A stretch of 36,522 nucleotides of DNA from Akkermansiaceae bacterium (GTDB lineage Bacteria > Verrucomicrobiota > Verrucomicrobiia > Verrucomicrobiales > Akkermansiaceae), in the NCBI GenBank assembly GCA_026421245.1, contig JAPKDJ010000039.1:1-36522 (forward strand), read 5' to 3'. Shown one piece after another: positions 27,801-35,281 of the stretch (its first letter is position 1; each line of letters starts with the position of its first letter). Both the position numbers and the translations under genes were made by a program. Below the pieces are notes generated by a model. That model was given only the letters and a program-made list of their open reading frames with translations, was not told where the DNA came from and made no database searches.

Positions 27801-28632
27801 TCCGCTCAAGATCGACCTCGATTTCCTCGACACCTCGGGCTACGTCGTCCTCCCCATCTCTTCCGCCGCCATCCCCATCGATGCCAGCAAGGCAACTGCC
27901 GCCCGGCCCTATCGTGATCTCTCACTTACCATGATTCTTGATCAACGTGAGGCCGAAAAAGAAGGCCACCTCGCCCTCGAAATCCGCGCCTCCGGCCACG
28001 GGCTTGTTCCCCCGCTCGATGAACTCATCGAACTCCCCCTCGATGGCTTCGAAATCACCTCCACCGACGACCGCGAATTGCAGGTCGACGAGCTCGACGC
28101 CCGCACCGACGACGGAGCCCCCGTCTCGACCCATGAATGGCGCTTCATCCTAGAGCCCAAAAATGGCAAACTCCCTTCCAAATTCGCCTTCCCCCCTGTC
28201 CTCGCCACTCTTTCCACGAAGAAAGACGAAGGTCTCACTCTTCAAAAATACGATGACGTTGACCTCGTTTCGGTCGAAGAAACCACCGCCCTCGCCGCCG
28301 GATCGGACTCACCCTCCATGCTTCTCTGGCTCGTTCCAGTGGCGCTCCTCGCCGGCATCGCCGCCTTCTTCCTCTTCCGCAAAAAGGCTCCGGTTGAACA
28401 GCTCGCCCAAGGTCCCAACCTCCCCACCACCCTCACTCCCGTGAGCGTCCTCGCTTTCCTCGAAAACCTCCAGCGCAACGGCCAACTCTCTGAAAAAGAA
28501 GGCCTCGCCCTCTCCGCCTCAATCAAATCCCTCAAGGACCGTTCCTTCGGTCCCAGCCGGGATGTCCCCGACACCGAGGAACTTCAAGAGATGGCCACCC
28601 GCCATATTACTCCTCTGCAAAAGGCCGGATAG
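24886..28632 (+). CDS. Large membrane-anchored protein in BatD position
   Basis: The 1248-residue product has a signal peptide (MKLRNFLPLSLTLISASAQQ), a very large extracytoplasmic region, one membrane helix near the C-terminus (about 1144-1165, MLLWLVPVALLAGIAAFFLF) and a cytoplasmic tail of about 80 residues. The N-terminal two thirds looks helical and repeat-like (TPR-type solenoid, for example AGHLEEVSPFLPDPE and ELASSRPKDTKELVREMI). From about residue 850 a beta-sandwich-like part begins (EIELDVHLDGPDRINASEPF). That is the topology of BatD (beta domains, late membrane helix, cytoplasmic tail), but about twice the length. I do not recognise a specific family. It follows the TPR gene closely, supporting membership of the MoxR/VWA machine. 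Confidence 0.75.
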   Translation: MKLRNFLPLSLTLISASAQQSKLLQIEKIPAGVIITESNVSAVPSNLPPSAQPRGPQTPKQQRSRMLQTMAIDRSPSGILAARLAEKNEATKPPVPEPPVDPSIEPPAVSPQILKQRENQAKAVAFKKDFEIFRRDVVLGRWDQVKTYLEALPDNDSTTAFRQLVTQLNSPVTIRPRKELTGLGAKQHKQPQYLRPAEFLALTDAAKKAPNTQLLTQLAGLIKGEKKPPREFFATLAKGTRYFGSQNEEAKARSARLLIEAGHLEEVSPFLPDPETARTSKNHSSLNLLARYHAESHTADRGKEHLQKAWDLSLGIIREKEAPLNERAEALYRALALVPDLEDGTGRQWLTKTFAEASAEGFEILATVGTLAAQLREHRSPDFRLEQLKLQSAAVAALTDNNDIDLAPWQEILTLYVLNWNTEAERSYRLDSSNSMRPQAQVDPFGNIFYSRYRQPVQPTNSRVTPAISSGELLRTRPDEKWLARIDPPVRIENLTNAAKLYLKVKEEEKAFPILKELASSRPKDTKELVREMIRVWGENHNPNQQSRYRSSYSYFYGYNQRAETIPLTRSKQERNLKLLAKMVQEVRGLGLDEDFQEEFADAFIAAHSQAEVWRVEALAAVFGETSKLDPKTTTSLLRRMRGNLARLWPNPKVQEQAKTNRKDKELEAQIFKGYSAAKNLTLDALDQHPNSWALKVQLASLKYEESNYKSGLASNPEHSTTKGFALEDLEAAAAEYITTLPLEDEKNESTETFTTWFYAALGSPNLATLKAEHQPIPAEYPKIKASLASIPELAQKRHLDDFAKTINARLANVSADLKYRFLEAALQITGPHEQVDEASRVFQYYQDLVTEIELDVHLDGPDRINASEPFGLFVNLRHTKEIERESGGFQRYLINQNNAPYSYNYGRPTEDYRDKFEKAARSVLEEHFEVTSLTFHNSKVISRTDSREGWTLTPYAYFLLKPKGPEVDSIPPLKIDLDFLDTSGYVVLPISSAAIPIDASKATAARPYRDLSLTMILDQREAEKEGHLALEIRASGHGLVPPLDELIELPLDGFEITSTDDRELQVDELDARTDDGAPVSTHEWRFILEPKNGKLPSKFAFPPVLATLSTKKDEGLTLQKYDDVDLVSVEETTALAAGSDSPSMLLWLVPVALLAGIAAFFLFRKKAPVEQLAQGPNLPTTLTPVSVLAFLENLQRNGQLSEKEGLALSASIKSLKDRSFGPSRDVPDTEELQEMATRHITPLQKAG

Positions 28633-28692
28633 TCGATCCGGTGTTAGACCTGTCTCGCTTTTTGCGTATCCGACCCTAGATTACCGCACCGC

Positions 28693-29898
28693 ATGGACAA
28701 ACTTCTCCGTCTCATCCTCCCCGTCATCGTCGTGGCACTTGGCTATCTGGGATACACGTCCCTTTCGGGAAAAGAAGAAAAGAAGAGTCCCCGTCGCCCG
28801 CCTCCTGTCATGATTGAGGCCGAGACCGACATCCTCAAACGCACGGACTATCGCGTCATTTTGCAGTCCCAGGGGATCGTTCAACCCCACAACCAAACGT
28901 CTCTCACTCCCCGCGTCAGCGGTCGCGTCATCAATATTTCACCCAATTTTGAGAGTGGCTCCTTCTTCGAGAAAGACGACGTTCTTCTGGAACTCGACTC
29001 CAGCGATTTTATCGCGGCCCAAACCTCCGCCGAAGCCCGACTCGCCCGCGCCGAAGCCACCCTCGCCCAGGAAGAAGCACGCGCCAAACAAGCCCTTCTC
29101 GATTGGCAGGACCTCGGATACACCACTCCTCCCACTGAACTCGTTCTCCGCAAACCCCAGCTCAAAGAGGCCAAGGCCAACGTCAAAGCGGCCATCGCTG
29201 ATCTCTCTGATGCCACCCGGGATCTCGAGCGCACCAAGGTCCTCGCCCCCTATGCCGGCCGGGTCAAGGAACGCCTCGTCGGACTTGGCCAATCCATTAG
29301 TCCGGGTACGACCATCGGTGAGATCTTTTCCACCGACTTCGCCGAAGTCCGCCTCTCTCTCTCCGCGCGTGAACTCATCCACGTCAAACTCCCCAACAAC
29401 CCGGACGACCCACCCGTCCCCGTCAAACTTACTGACGCCCTCACCGAGGAATCCCTTCAATCCTGGAACGGCTTCATCGTTCGCACGGAAGGCACTCTCG
29501 ATGAAAAATCACGCAAACTCTTCGTCATCGCCCGCGTAGACGACCCCTTCGGCCTGCATAAGGAGGTCGATGCCCCCCTCCGTATTGGTCAACCCGTTCG
29601 CGCCACTCTGGAAGGAGCCCTCATTTCCCAGGTCTTCGTCATCCCACGCAAGACCCTTCGCCGTCCTAACGAAATCCTTCTCATCAACCCCGAGGACACC
29701 ACCCTCCTTCGCCAAAAAATTAACCCCATCTGGAGCGACGAAGAAAACCTCGTCGTGACCGATGATCTCATAGAAGGCTGGCACATTGTCACCAACCGAC
29801 TCGCCACCGCCCCAAATGGAGCCAAGGTTAAGATCGTCGAACCGGAAGAGGAAGGCACCAAAGCCGTCTCAAAAGACGAAACAAAGCCTACTGCTTAG
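28693..29898 (+). CDS. RND/HlyD-type periplasmic adaptor (membrane fusion protein)
   Basis: This is the adaptor subunit of a tripartite efflux system. The 401-residue protein has an N-terminal membrane anchor (about 6-24, ILPVIVVALGYLGYTSL), then the family order: a barrel-sandwich strand ILQSQGIVQPHNQTSLTPRVSGRV, a coiled-coil hairpin of about 80 residues rich in Ala/Glu/Arg (AEARLARAEATLAQEEARAK onward), the second sandwich half RTKVLAPYAGRVKE, a beta-barrel domain and a C-terminal membrane-proximal domain. No RND pump gene is adjacent in this window and none follows; the only outer-membrane partner is at 9793. It is 61 bases after the BatD-position gene and may be in the same transcript, though the function differs. 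Confidence 0.88.
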   Translation: MDKLLRLILPVIVVALGYLGYTSLSGKEEKKSPRRPPPVMIEAETDILKRTDYRVILQSQGIVQPHNQTSLTPRVSGRVINISPNFESGSFFEKDDVLLELDSSDFIAAQTSAEARLARAEATLAQEEARAKQALLDWQDLGYTTPPTELVLRKPQLKEAKANVKAAIADLSDATRDLERTKVLAPYAGRVKERLVGLGQSISPGTTIGEIFSTDFAEVRLSLSARELIHVKLPNNPDDPPVPVKLTDALTEESLQSWNGFIVRTEGTLDEKSRKLFVIARVDDPFGLHKEVDAPLRIGQPVRATLEGALISQVFVIPRKTLRRPNEILLINPEDTTLLRQKINPIWSDEENLVVTDDLIEGWHIVTNRLATAPNGAKVKIVEPEEEGTKAVSKDETKPTA

Positions 29899-29943
29899 AC
29901 TTTCTTAGATTGCCTCTTAGGGACGTTCCGTCATCCTCTTGCC

Positions 29944-31623
29944 ATGGCCGTTCCCGCATCCGACCAGCAGCTCATTGACCAATGGAAAGACGAGCCCGCT
30001 CCTCTCCTTCCACTGCTTCATGCCTTTCATGATCGCGACGGCTACTTGTCCCATGACGCCCTCCGTTCAGTTTCCGATGGCTTGAAAACGCCTCTCGCTG
30101 ATCTCTACGGCACCGTCACTTTCTACCACCACTTTTCCCGCACCCCCGGCGGCCTCGAAGCCCCACGCGTTTGCACCGGAAACATCTGTTGCCTGCGTGG
30201 AGGAAACGAAATCCTCGAAACTCTCAAATCCCAGGGGCAACCCGCCACCGAAATGCCCTGCTCGGGCCGTTGCGACGCTCCCATCCCTGTCCTCACCGGG
30301 CACACCACTCTCGCCGGAGCCACCGCTGCCGAGCTCAAACCCACACCATCTCCTCTCCCTCCCGTCAATCCCGGAGGCATCGAAGAAGCCCTCTTTGCCA
30401 ACATCCGCAAAGAAGGCCACAACACCCTCGCAGGCTACCGCGCCAATGGCGGGCTCTTTGCCCTTAAGTCGATCCTCACCGGCACACCCGTGGCAGTGGT
30501 CGAAACGATCACCGACTCCAAACTCGCGGGCCGTGGAGGAGCCGGATTCCCCACCGGACTTAAATGGAAAGCCGTCGCCGAGTGCGACCGCCATCCCAAG
30601 TCCATCGTCTGCAATGCCGACGAAGGAGAACCGGGGTGTTTCAAAGACCGCGCCCTCATGGATTATGATCCCTTCGCCCTCATCGAAGGAATGATCATCG
30701 CGGGATATGCCACCGGCGCGCCCCGCGGATTCATTTACCTTCGCTACGAGTATCCCGAAACCAATCTCCTCCTCGAAAAGTGCCTCGCCGAAGCACGGGA
30801 AGCCGGCCTTCTCGGCAATAATATCCTCGGAACCGGCTTCGAATTCCACCTCTACGTCCGACGCGGTGCCGGTGCCTACATCTGTGGAGAGGAAGGCTCG
30901 CTGCTCAACTCGCTCGAAGGGAAACATCCCTTCCCCCGCAACAAGCCCCCCTTTCCCGTCACGCACGGATTCGAAGACAAACCCACCGTCGTCAACAACG
31001 TCGAAACTCTCTGCGCCGTCCCCCACATCATCGTAAAAGGAGCCGAGTGGTATCAATCGCTCGGCCTAGGTGAACACGTCGGAACCAAGCTGATTTCTCT
31101 TTCGGGTGACATCCAACGTCCCGGCAACTACGAAATTCCCTTCGGCCTCCCTCTCAAAACCCTCCTCTATGATTGGGCCGGCGGTCCTCTCGAAGGACGA
31201 TCCATTCAAGCAGTGACCATGGCCGGACTTTCCGGGGGCTTTCTCGGGCATCAAATCCTCGACGATCTCACTCTCGATGATCCCTGCATTCGTTCGCACG
31301 GTTCTTTCCTCGGAGCCGGAGGCATCATGGTTTTCGACGACACCCGTGACATGGTGAAAGCCGCCCACGATGCCATGGCTTTCTTTGCCCACGAGTCCTG
31401 CGGCAAGTGCTTCCCCTGCCGCATTGGCACCCAGCGTCTCACCGAGCGGCTTAATGGCGATGCCAGGAATCTCTCCACCGAGGCTTGGACCGAGGAAGTG
31501 AACGACATCAACGAAGCAATGAAAGCCACCTCCGCCTGTGGCCTCGGAATGGCCGCTCCTCACGTCACCGAATCGTTGATGAAATACTTCCCCGAACAGG
31601 TTGAGGCTGCGACACAAGGCTGA
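29944..31623 (+). CDS. Fused NuoE-NuoF-type NAD(H)-diaphorase subunit
   Basis: One 559-residue protein combines a thioredoxin-like [2Fe-2S] domain (NuoE/FdsG/HoxE type, residues 1-125) with a 51-kDa-type flavin subunit (NuoF/FdsB/HoxF type). The first domain keeps all four cluster ligands: Cys77 and Cys82 in VCTGNICC, Cys106 and Cys110 in CSGRC. The second has the FMN loop GRGGAGFPTG (197-206), the NAD-site segment GAGAYICGEE, an SLBB-like domain and the [4Fe-4S] ligands Cys486, Cys489, Cys492 and Cys532. It should oxidise NADH or reduce NAD+ with electrons passed to a partner. No other complex I, formate dehydrogenase or hydrogenase subunit is next to it, so the partner is unknown; formate dehydrogenase is a reasonable candidate. 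It is the last plus-strand gene of the block. Confidence 0.92.
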   Translation: MAVPASDQQLIDQWKDEPAPLLPLLHAFHDRDGYLSHDALRSVSDGLKTPLADLYGTVTFYHHFSRTPGGLEAPRVCTGNICCLRGGNEILETLKSQGQPATEMPCSGRCDAPIPVLTGHTTLAGATAAELKPTPSPLPPVNPGGIEEALFANIRKEGHNTLAGYRANGGLFALKSILTGTPVAVVETITDSKLAGRGGAGFPTGLKWKAVAECDRHPKSIVCNADEGEPGCFKDRALMDYDPFALIEGMIIAGYATGAPRGFIYLRYEYPETNLLLEKCLAEAREAGLLGNNILGTGFEFHLYVRRGAGAYICGEEGSLLNSLEGKHPFPRNKPPFPVTHGFEDKPTVVNNVETLCAVPHIIVKGAEWYQSLGLGEHVGTKLISLSGDIQRPGNYEIPFGLPLKTLLYDWAGGPLEGRSIQAVTMAGLSGGFLGHQILDDLTLDDPCIRSHGSFLGAGGIMVFDDTRDMVKAAHDAMAFFAHESCGKCFPCRIGTQRLTERLNGDARNLSTEAWTEEVNDINEAMKATSACGLGMAAPHVTESLMKYFPEQVEAATQG

Positions 31624-31684
31624 AGCAGCCTCCCGGCCCCCGCCGCCCGGAAAAAGTCAAGAAAAAGCACTCACTAAAAAGAAC

Positions 31685-31704
31685 GAAAAGTTTGGAAACT
31701 TTTC
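31685..31704. repeat. Perfect 20-bp palindrome between convergent genes
   Basis: GAAAAGTTTGGAAACTTTTC has two 9-base arms and a GG centre, with no mismatch. The near-zero loop and lack of a T-run argue against a terminator; it resembles a binding site for a dimeric regulator (TetR type, for example). Yet it lies between the 3' ends of the fused NuoE-F gene and the minus-strand hypothetical gene, where an operator is not expected. A second inverted repeat (AACGAGA / TCTCGTT) occurs about 40 bases downstream. Confidence 0.7.
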
Positions 31705-31840
31705 CTGTGATTGGAGCCAACTTCCTGCATAAATGGGGGCTGAACGAGAAATTAATCCATCTCGTTTCTCAAAGCGTCCCGGGCGGTCCATGTTTTCGCA
31801 GGCATTTCGTCCGGGGCGCATTTTTTTGCACTGGAGAAAC

Positions 31841-33157
31841 TTACCGGGACTTCGGCTTCGCAAAGATGCTCTCCACCTGATCGACATATTTGATGAGGGG
31901 ATCATTCAAAACACTTTCTCCCCGCCGCAAATTTTCCTTCACCCGCAGGTAGTCTTCAAACTCACCGCTCTCCTCCTTCACACTCGAGAGGTGATACCAA
32001 TCCATCAGGTCAACGAGTTGGGCATGCCGCTGAACCTCGGCATTTCGAAACGTCTGAAGATTCTCCATCATGGTGATGGCCTTCTTGGTCTTGCCTTCGA
32101 CAATCTCGGAAAGGATCTGAATGTATCCTCCGATCACCGGCCGATAAGTCGGGAAACAGCGGAAACTGAGGTGAGCCAGTGAATTGGAAGCCGGGCGAAG
32201 CGCCTCAATTCGCTCCTCCTTTGTTTCAAGCGCTGCCACTTCCGCCCACGATTCCAACCCAACAGTATAAGCACGTCCCTTGGGGTCATTAAGATAGAAT
32301 TTAAAACATTTGACTAATCGACTCTCAGTCTCCGGAACCGTCATCGCAGAAGTCAAACGCTGCTCGGACATCGCCGCAACTTGTAACATCCACCAACGCT
32401 CCAGGCCCTTCGGCCCGAGGTTCACCTGGGGAAAGTGAGTTCGTAACAGAGTGAGGGACTCTCCCTCAAAAGTCGCAACTCGACCCAAGAAATTGGACAT
32501 GCTCACTTGCCCCTGCGGTTGGGCCAATAGCGCCATCACCAAAGCCCCGGACGAGGCCCGGAAAAGCTCACGGCTCAGAACATTCAAGTCTCCGATCATC
32601 GTCCGATCAACCAACTTTTCCACCTCCACCCATCCCCCGCTATCAACCAGGGAAGCATACATACGCCGGTCCCCTTTTCCCTTTTTCCAGAGAATCGCTT
32701 CAGCGAGTCCATCAAGAAGCCACGGGCGAATCTCAACCCGGTCCGCCTCGACCCCCTCCGGAAGTGACCGCAGAGTCCGCTCGATCAGCAGCATCTCCAA
32801 AAGAACGCGATCGAGCTCATCCTGGTGAAAGGAATTCCCTCGACCCAGACGCAGATCGATCCGAAGTTGATATTGCTGTTCCGCGATTTCCAGCTTCTGA
32901 AATTCCCTGCCAATGCGCGACGCCTTGCCCGGATCTTCCGCATAAAGCTGAAGCACAATGGGGAATGGTTTTCCGTTGAGTTCACCTACCAGGAGGTCCA
33001 GGTCTTTAATCAGGATCTCGGCATCCTGAACCATCGCCACTCGAAGAGGCGCTGAGCCACCAAAAATGGACAACCGGCTTCCCACACTGCTGGTCGACTC
33101 CTGCTGGGCACAGAGCAGGACCGGCAGGAGGCAGACGATAGCTAGAAACACTTTCAT
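31841..33157 (-). CDS. Secreted hypothetical protein
   Basis: I do not recognise this family. I chose the Met at 33157 because it gives a clear signal peptide (MKVFLAIVCLLPVLLCAQQ); the frame is open upstream to 33277, but those codons run into the trpC promoter region. The mature protein is about 420 residues, soluble and mostly helical, with a segment resembling peptidase-associated or TPR-containing verrucomicrobial proteins (RPWLLDGLAEAILWKKGKGDRRM, WLLDG-A pattern). No HExxH or other catalytic motif is evident: the region where a gluzincin-like helix might sit reads FHQDELDRVLLEMLL. It is divergent from trpC with a 97-base gap. Confidence 0.75.
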   Translation of the reverse strand: MKVFLAIVCLLPVLLCAQQESTSSVGSRLSIFGGSAPLRVAMVQDAEILIKDLDLLVGELNGKPFPIVLQLYAEDPGKASRIGREFQKLEIAEQQYQLRIDLRLGRGNSFHQDELDRVLLEMLLIERTLRSLPEGVEADRVEIRPWLLDGLAEAILWKKGKGDRRMYASLVDSGGWVEVEKLVDRTMIGDLNVLSRELFRASSGALVMALLAQPQGQVSMSNFLGRVATFEGESLTLLRTHFPQVNLGPKGLERWWMLQVAAMSEQRLTSAMTVPETESRLVKCFKFYLNDPKGRAYTVGLESWAEVAALETKEERIEALRPASNSLAHLSFRCFPTYRPVIGGYIQILSEIVEGKTKKAITMMENLQTFRNAEVQRHAQLVDLMDWYHLSSVKEESGEFEDYLRVKENLRRGESVLNDPLIKYVDQVESIFAKPKSR

Positions 33158-33254
33158 CGGATGGAAAGCATTCCCCGTCCCGCCTTCGAGGACAAGAGTG
33201 GAATTGATCGCTTTCCTTTTTGGTGACTTGGCGTATTGGATAATACCGTCGCCT

Positions 33255-34046
33255 ATGAACAAGCTAGACGAAATCATCGCTTACAAAAAGCAGGAGATCG
33301 AACCTCTCATTCCCCTGACCCGCAAACTCCGTGCTTCCGCCCTGATGCGCAACGATTTTGGGGGATTCCGCTCCGCACTCGATCTGGGCCCGGACCGTCT
33401 CGGCGTGATTGCCGAAGTCAAAAAAGCCTCCCCTTCCGCCGGCATCATCGATCCCAACTTCGATCCTGTCCGCCAGGCCAAACGCTACATCGATGGCGAC
33501 GCGACCTGCATGTCCATTCTCACTGACGAGAAATACTTCCAGGGTCACCTTTCCTACCTGATGGAGATTTCCAAAATCTCTCCCATCCCTCTTCTCCGTA
33601 AAGACTTCACCGTTCACGAGTGCCAAATCTACGAAGCCAGCGTCTGCGGAGCCGATGCCATCCTCCTCATCGTCGCTGCGCTTGATGACGACCAACTTCG
33701 TAAACTCTATGATGCCGCCCGCGATGTGCAACTCGACGTCCTCGTCGAGGTCCACGATCTCCCCGAAATGGAACGCGCCCTCGACCTTGGCGCCGACCTC
33801 ATCGGTATCAACAACCGTAATTTGAAGACCTTTACCACCGACCTCATCGCCACCGAGCAACTCGCCGAAGAGGTTCCCCATGACGTCATCCTCGTCTCCG
33901 AATCCGGCCTCAAAAATACCAACGATGCTCAACGCGCCCTCGACTCAGGAGCCAGCGCCATCCTCATCGGCGAAACTCTCATGCGCCATCAGGACCCAAC
34001 CCGAGCCATCGAGGAATACCTCGCCCTTCGTATCACCGAAGCCTAG
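33255..34046 (+). CDS. trpC: Indole-3-glycerol phosphate synthase
   Basis: TrpC converts carboxyphenylamino-deoxyribulose phosphate to indole-3-glycerol phosphate in tryptophan synthesis. The ATG at 33255 (MNKLDEIIAYKKQEIE) matches the family N-terminus; the frame is open further upstream but without family similarity. The 263-residue TIM barrel shows VIAEVKKASPSAGII (catalytic Lys in the first strand), SILTDEKYFQGH, PLLRKDFTVHECQIYEA (second catalytic Lys), GADAILLIVAAL, VEVHD, IGINNRNLKTF and the phosphate-binding VSESGLK ... AILIGETLM. No other trp gene is in the window, so the pathway genes are dispersed. A GGATAATAC near 33238 could be a -10 box, but the -35 is poor. Confidence 0.96.
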   Translation: MNKLDEIIAYKKQEIEPLIPLTRKLRASALMRNDFGGFRSALDLGPDRLGVIAEVKKASPSAGIIDPNFDPVRQAKRYIDGDATCMSILTDEKYFQGHLSYLMEISKISPIPLLRKDFTVHECQIYEASVCGADAILLIVAALDDDQLRKLYDAARDVQLDVLVEVHDLPEMERALDLGADLIGINNRNLKTFTTDLIATEQLAEEVPHDVILVSESGLKNTNDAQRALDSGASAILIGETLMRHQDPTRAIEEYLALRITEA

Positions 34047-34288
34047 CCCCCGAGGAAGGACGCTCCGCGACTCTGCCTGAGACACCAAAAGATCACCCGC
34101 ATACCATCACCACACCGTGGAGTAGCAACCCCACGAGGCCGCCAATCATACCACTGACGAGCAACCTCTTCGGGAGTCAAAAAGCTCTTCCTAACAAAAG
34201 ATGCGACGGCAGCACCAATGCCTTCTTTTTTCCTTCGAACAATCGTGACGTGAGGAATGGGCAAACCAAACGGATGCCGAAAGAGTGA
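34047..34288. other. Start of a debris region after trpC
   Basis: No supported gene. A minus-strand frame (about 34043-34306) is open with a locally plausible segment (SFLTPEEVARQWYDWRP) but has no recognisable family and runs into the recombinase remnant on the other strand. It may be another fragment. Confidence 0.35.
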
Positions 34289-34388
34289 CGATGTCTCCAC
34301 CACCATGATCTACCTGCACCTCATCGACAAAAAAGGAGCCGGAGCCCCCAGCCCCCTGGATTTACCCCCTCCTACCCAGCAACCGTAG
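34289..34388 (+). pseudogene. C-terminal remnant of a tyrosine recombinase/integron-type integrase
   Basis: A short plus-strand frame ending in TAG at 34386-34388 reads DVSTTMIYLHLIDKKGAGAP and then SPLD. This is the characteristic end of tyrosine recombinases, especially integron integrases, where a 'GH-x-DV-x-TTMIYTH' motif carries the catalytic Tyr and is followed by a G-x-x-SPxD tail. The Arg-His-x-x-Arg boxes and everything upstream are missing: the match begins abruptly at about 34289. So this is a truncated fragment, not an active gene. No attC-like cassette sites were identified. Confidence 0.7.
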
Positions 34389-34739
34389 TCGAAAGTTGCG
34401 CTTTTGATCCCTCCAGGAATCGCGTGGGGCGAAAGCCCTTTACGCGATCAAACTTCCTCAACCCCGTAGGAGAGACTTCTCGCCTCTCCACCCGATGAGG
34501 GATGGAAGTGACCACCCACAGACTTCTTTTTGCGCGAAGCGGGGATGCTGACATGAAGAAAGGTTGCCCCTGAACACTGCCCGCTCTCCCCGCCAACATA
34601 GCAACACGTCATTCCCCCACTCCGAAGTGGCGTTTCGGCAAGGTCTGGATCATGGTGATTTGGGTTAGCGAACTGCCGGACGTCGAAGGATAAACCGGAT
34701 GAAGGCAGCGTGCGTGAACTCGAGGCAAATGTTACCATC
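34389..34739. other. Non-coding debris with repeat-like sequence
   Basis: No gene is supported. Several overlapping minus-strand frames are open by chance. The stretch contains an imperfect palindromic repeat unit (34469-34489) and short motifs such as GGCGAAAGCCC and GCGATC near TACGCGATC that could be further repeat arms. Its position directly after a recombinase tail suggests leftover mobile-element or integron sequence. Confidence 0.4.
34469..34489. repeat. REP-like palindromic unit
   Basis: GGAGAG and CTCTCC arms enclose ACTTCTCGC, giving a 6-bp hairpin with a second internal pairing option (GAGA with TCTC). On the opposite strand it reads as a 'GGAGAGGCGAGAAGTCTCTCC'-type unit (21 bases, paired arms at the ends), a form I associate with dispersed intergenic repeats in this kind of genome. 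Only one clear copy is in the window. Confidence 0.4.
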
Positions 34740-35173
34740 GACCACCGAGGACGCGAACCAAAACCCAGTTACCCATGCTTTGATCCTGGAAATCCGGGAA
34801 ATGAACATTTGCTTGCCGCTTGTATTGTAATTCTTTCTGGAAAGTTAAATATCGAATTCCCCATTTCCTTGATGAATTTTGGAGTTTTCCCGCTAATTCT
34901 AAATTTAGCGCCCGACGTTTTCCTTTTATCCTGTCGAGTTTTCCATTCGGCATAGTCATCGAACACATCGCTCGATCCTGTAGTAATCATGAAACATGGG
35001 TGAATCGTAACCGAAAACATTGCCCTAAATTCTCTGGTCTGATTCCACGCCTGCCGCTTTGTCAATCTTCTTCAATTCCTTCCAAAAGGAAATAAAGTCT
35101 TCAACACCTTCCTTTTTAACTTAGCTCCTCAGTGGCCGGACTTTCGGGACCACCTCAGTCCACCTCAATAGTT
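34740..35173. other. AT-rich patch, possibly an eroded foreign gene
   Basis: From about 34,790 to 35,130 the sequence is clearly richer in A and T than the rest of the window. Minus-strand frames carry coding-like patches in different frames (EGVEDFISFWKELKKIDKAA near 35,110-35,050, then GNVFGYDSPMFHDYY near 35,020), separated by stops. A 98-codon minus-strand ORF (34769-35065) starts inside this and is probably not genuine. The pattern suggests a horizontally acquired gene that has decayed. No family is recognised. Confidence 0.45.
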
Positions 35174-35281
35174 ATGAAAACACTTTTAGCGTTATTGGTT
35201 TTTGCGTTCTTCTCTTCATTGCAGGCTGTCGTCGCACTTATGCGTAAGAAGATTGTGGACTGCCCCCTACTAGATGGCTAA
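35174..35281 (+). CDS. Short signal-peptide ORF, probable truncated gene
   Basis: This 35-codon frame encodes a good signal peptide (MKTLLALLVFAFFSSLQA) followed by only about 17 residues (ending VDCPLLDG) before a TAA. It is either a tiny secreted peptide or, more likely, the 5' end of a secreted-protein gene whose remainder has been lost, in keeping with the debris around it. No downstream frame restores a recognisable protein. Confidence 0.35.
   Translation: MKTLLALLVFAFFSSLQAVVALMRKKIVDCPLLDG

Noticed and set aside
31621-31674. TGA readthrough of the fused NuoE-F gene (17 further open codons)
   Set aside because: The extension is short, has no Cys partner, and no SECIS-like hairpin follows the TGA; the family normally ends here.
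31733-32182. A 149-codon plus-strand ORF opposite the secreted hypothetical gene
   Set aside because: Most of it is antisense to a gene with a clear signal peptide and coherent composition; its own product has no recognisable features.
34769-35065. 98-codon minus-strand ORF in the AT-rich patch as a real gene
   Set aside because: Coding-like patches lie in other frames across the same stretch, so this frame is probably accidental within a decayed gene.
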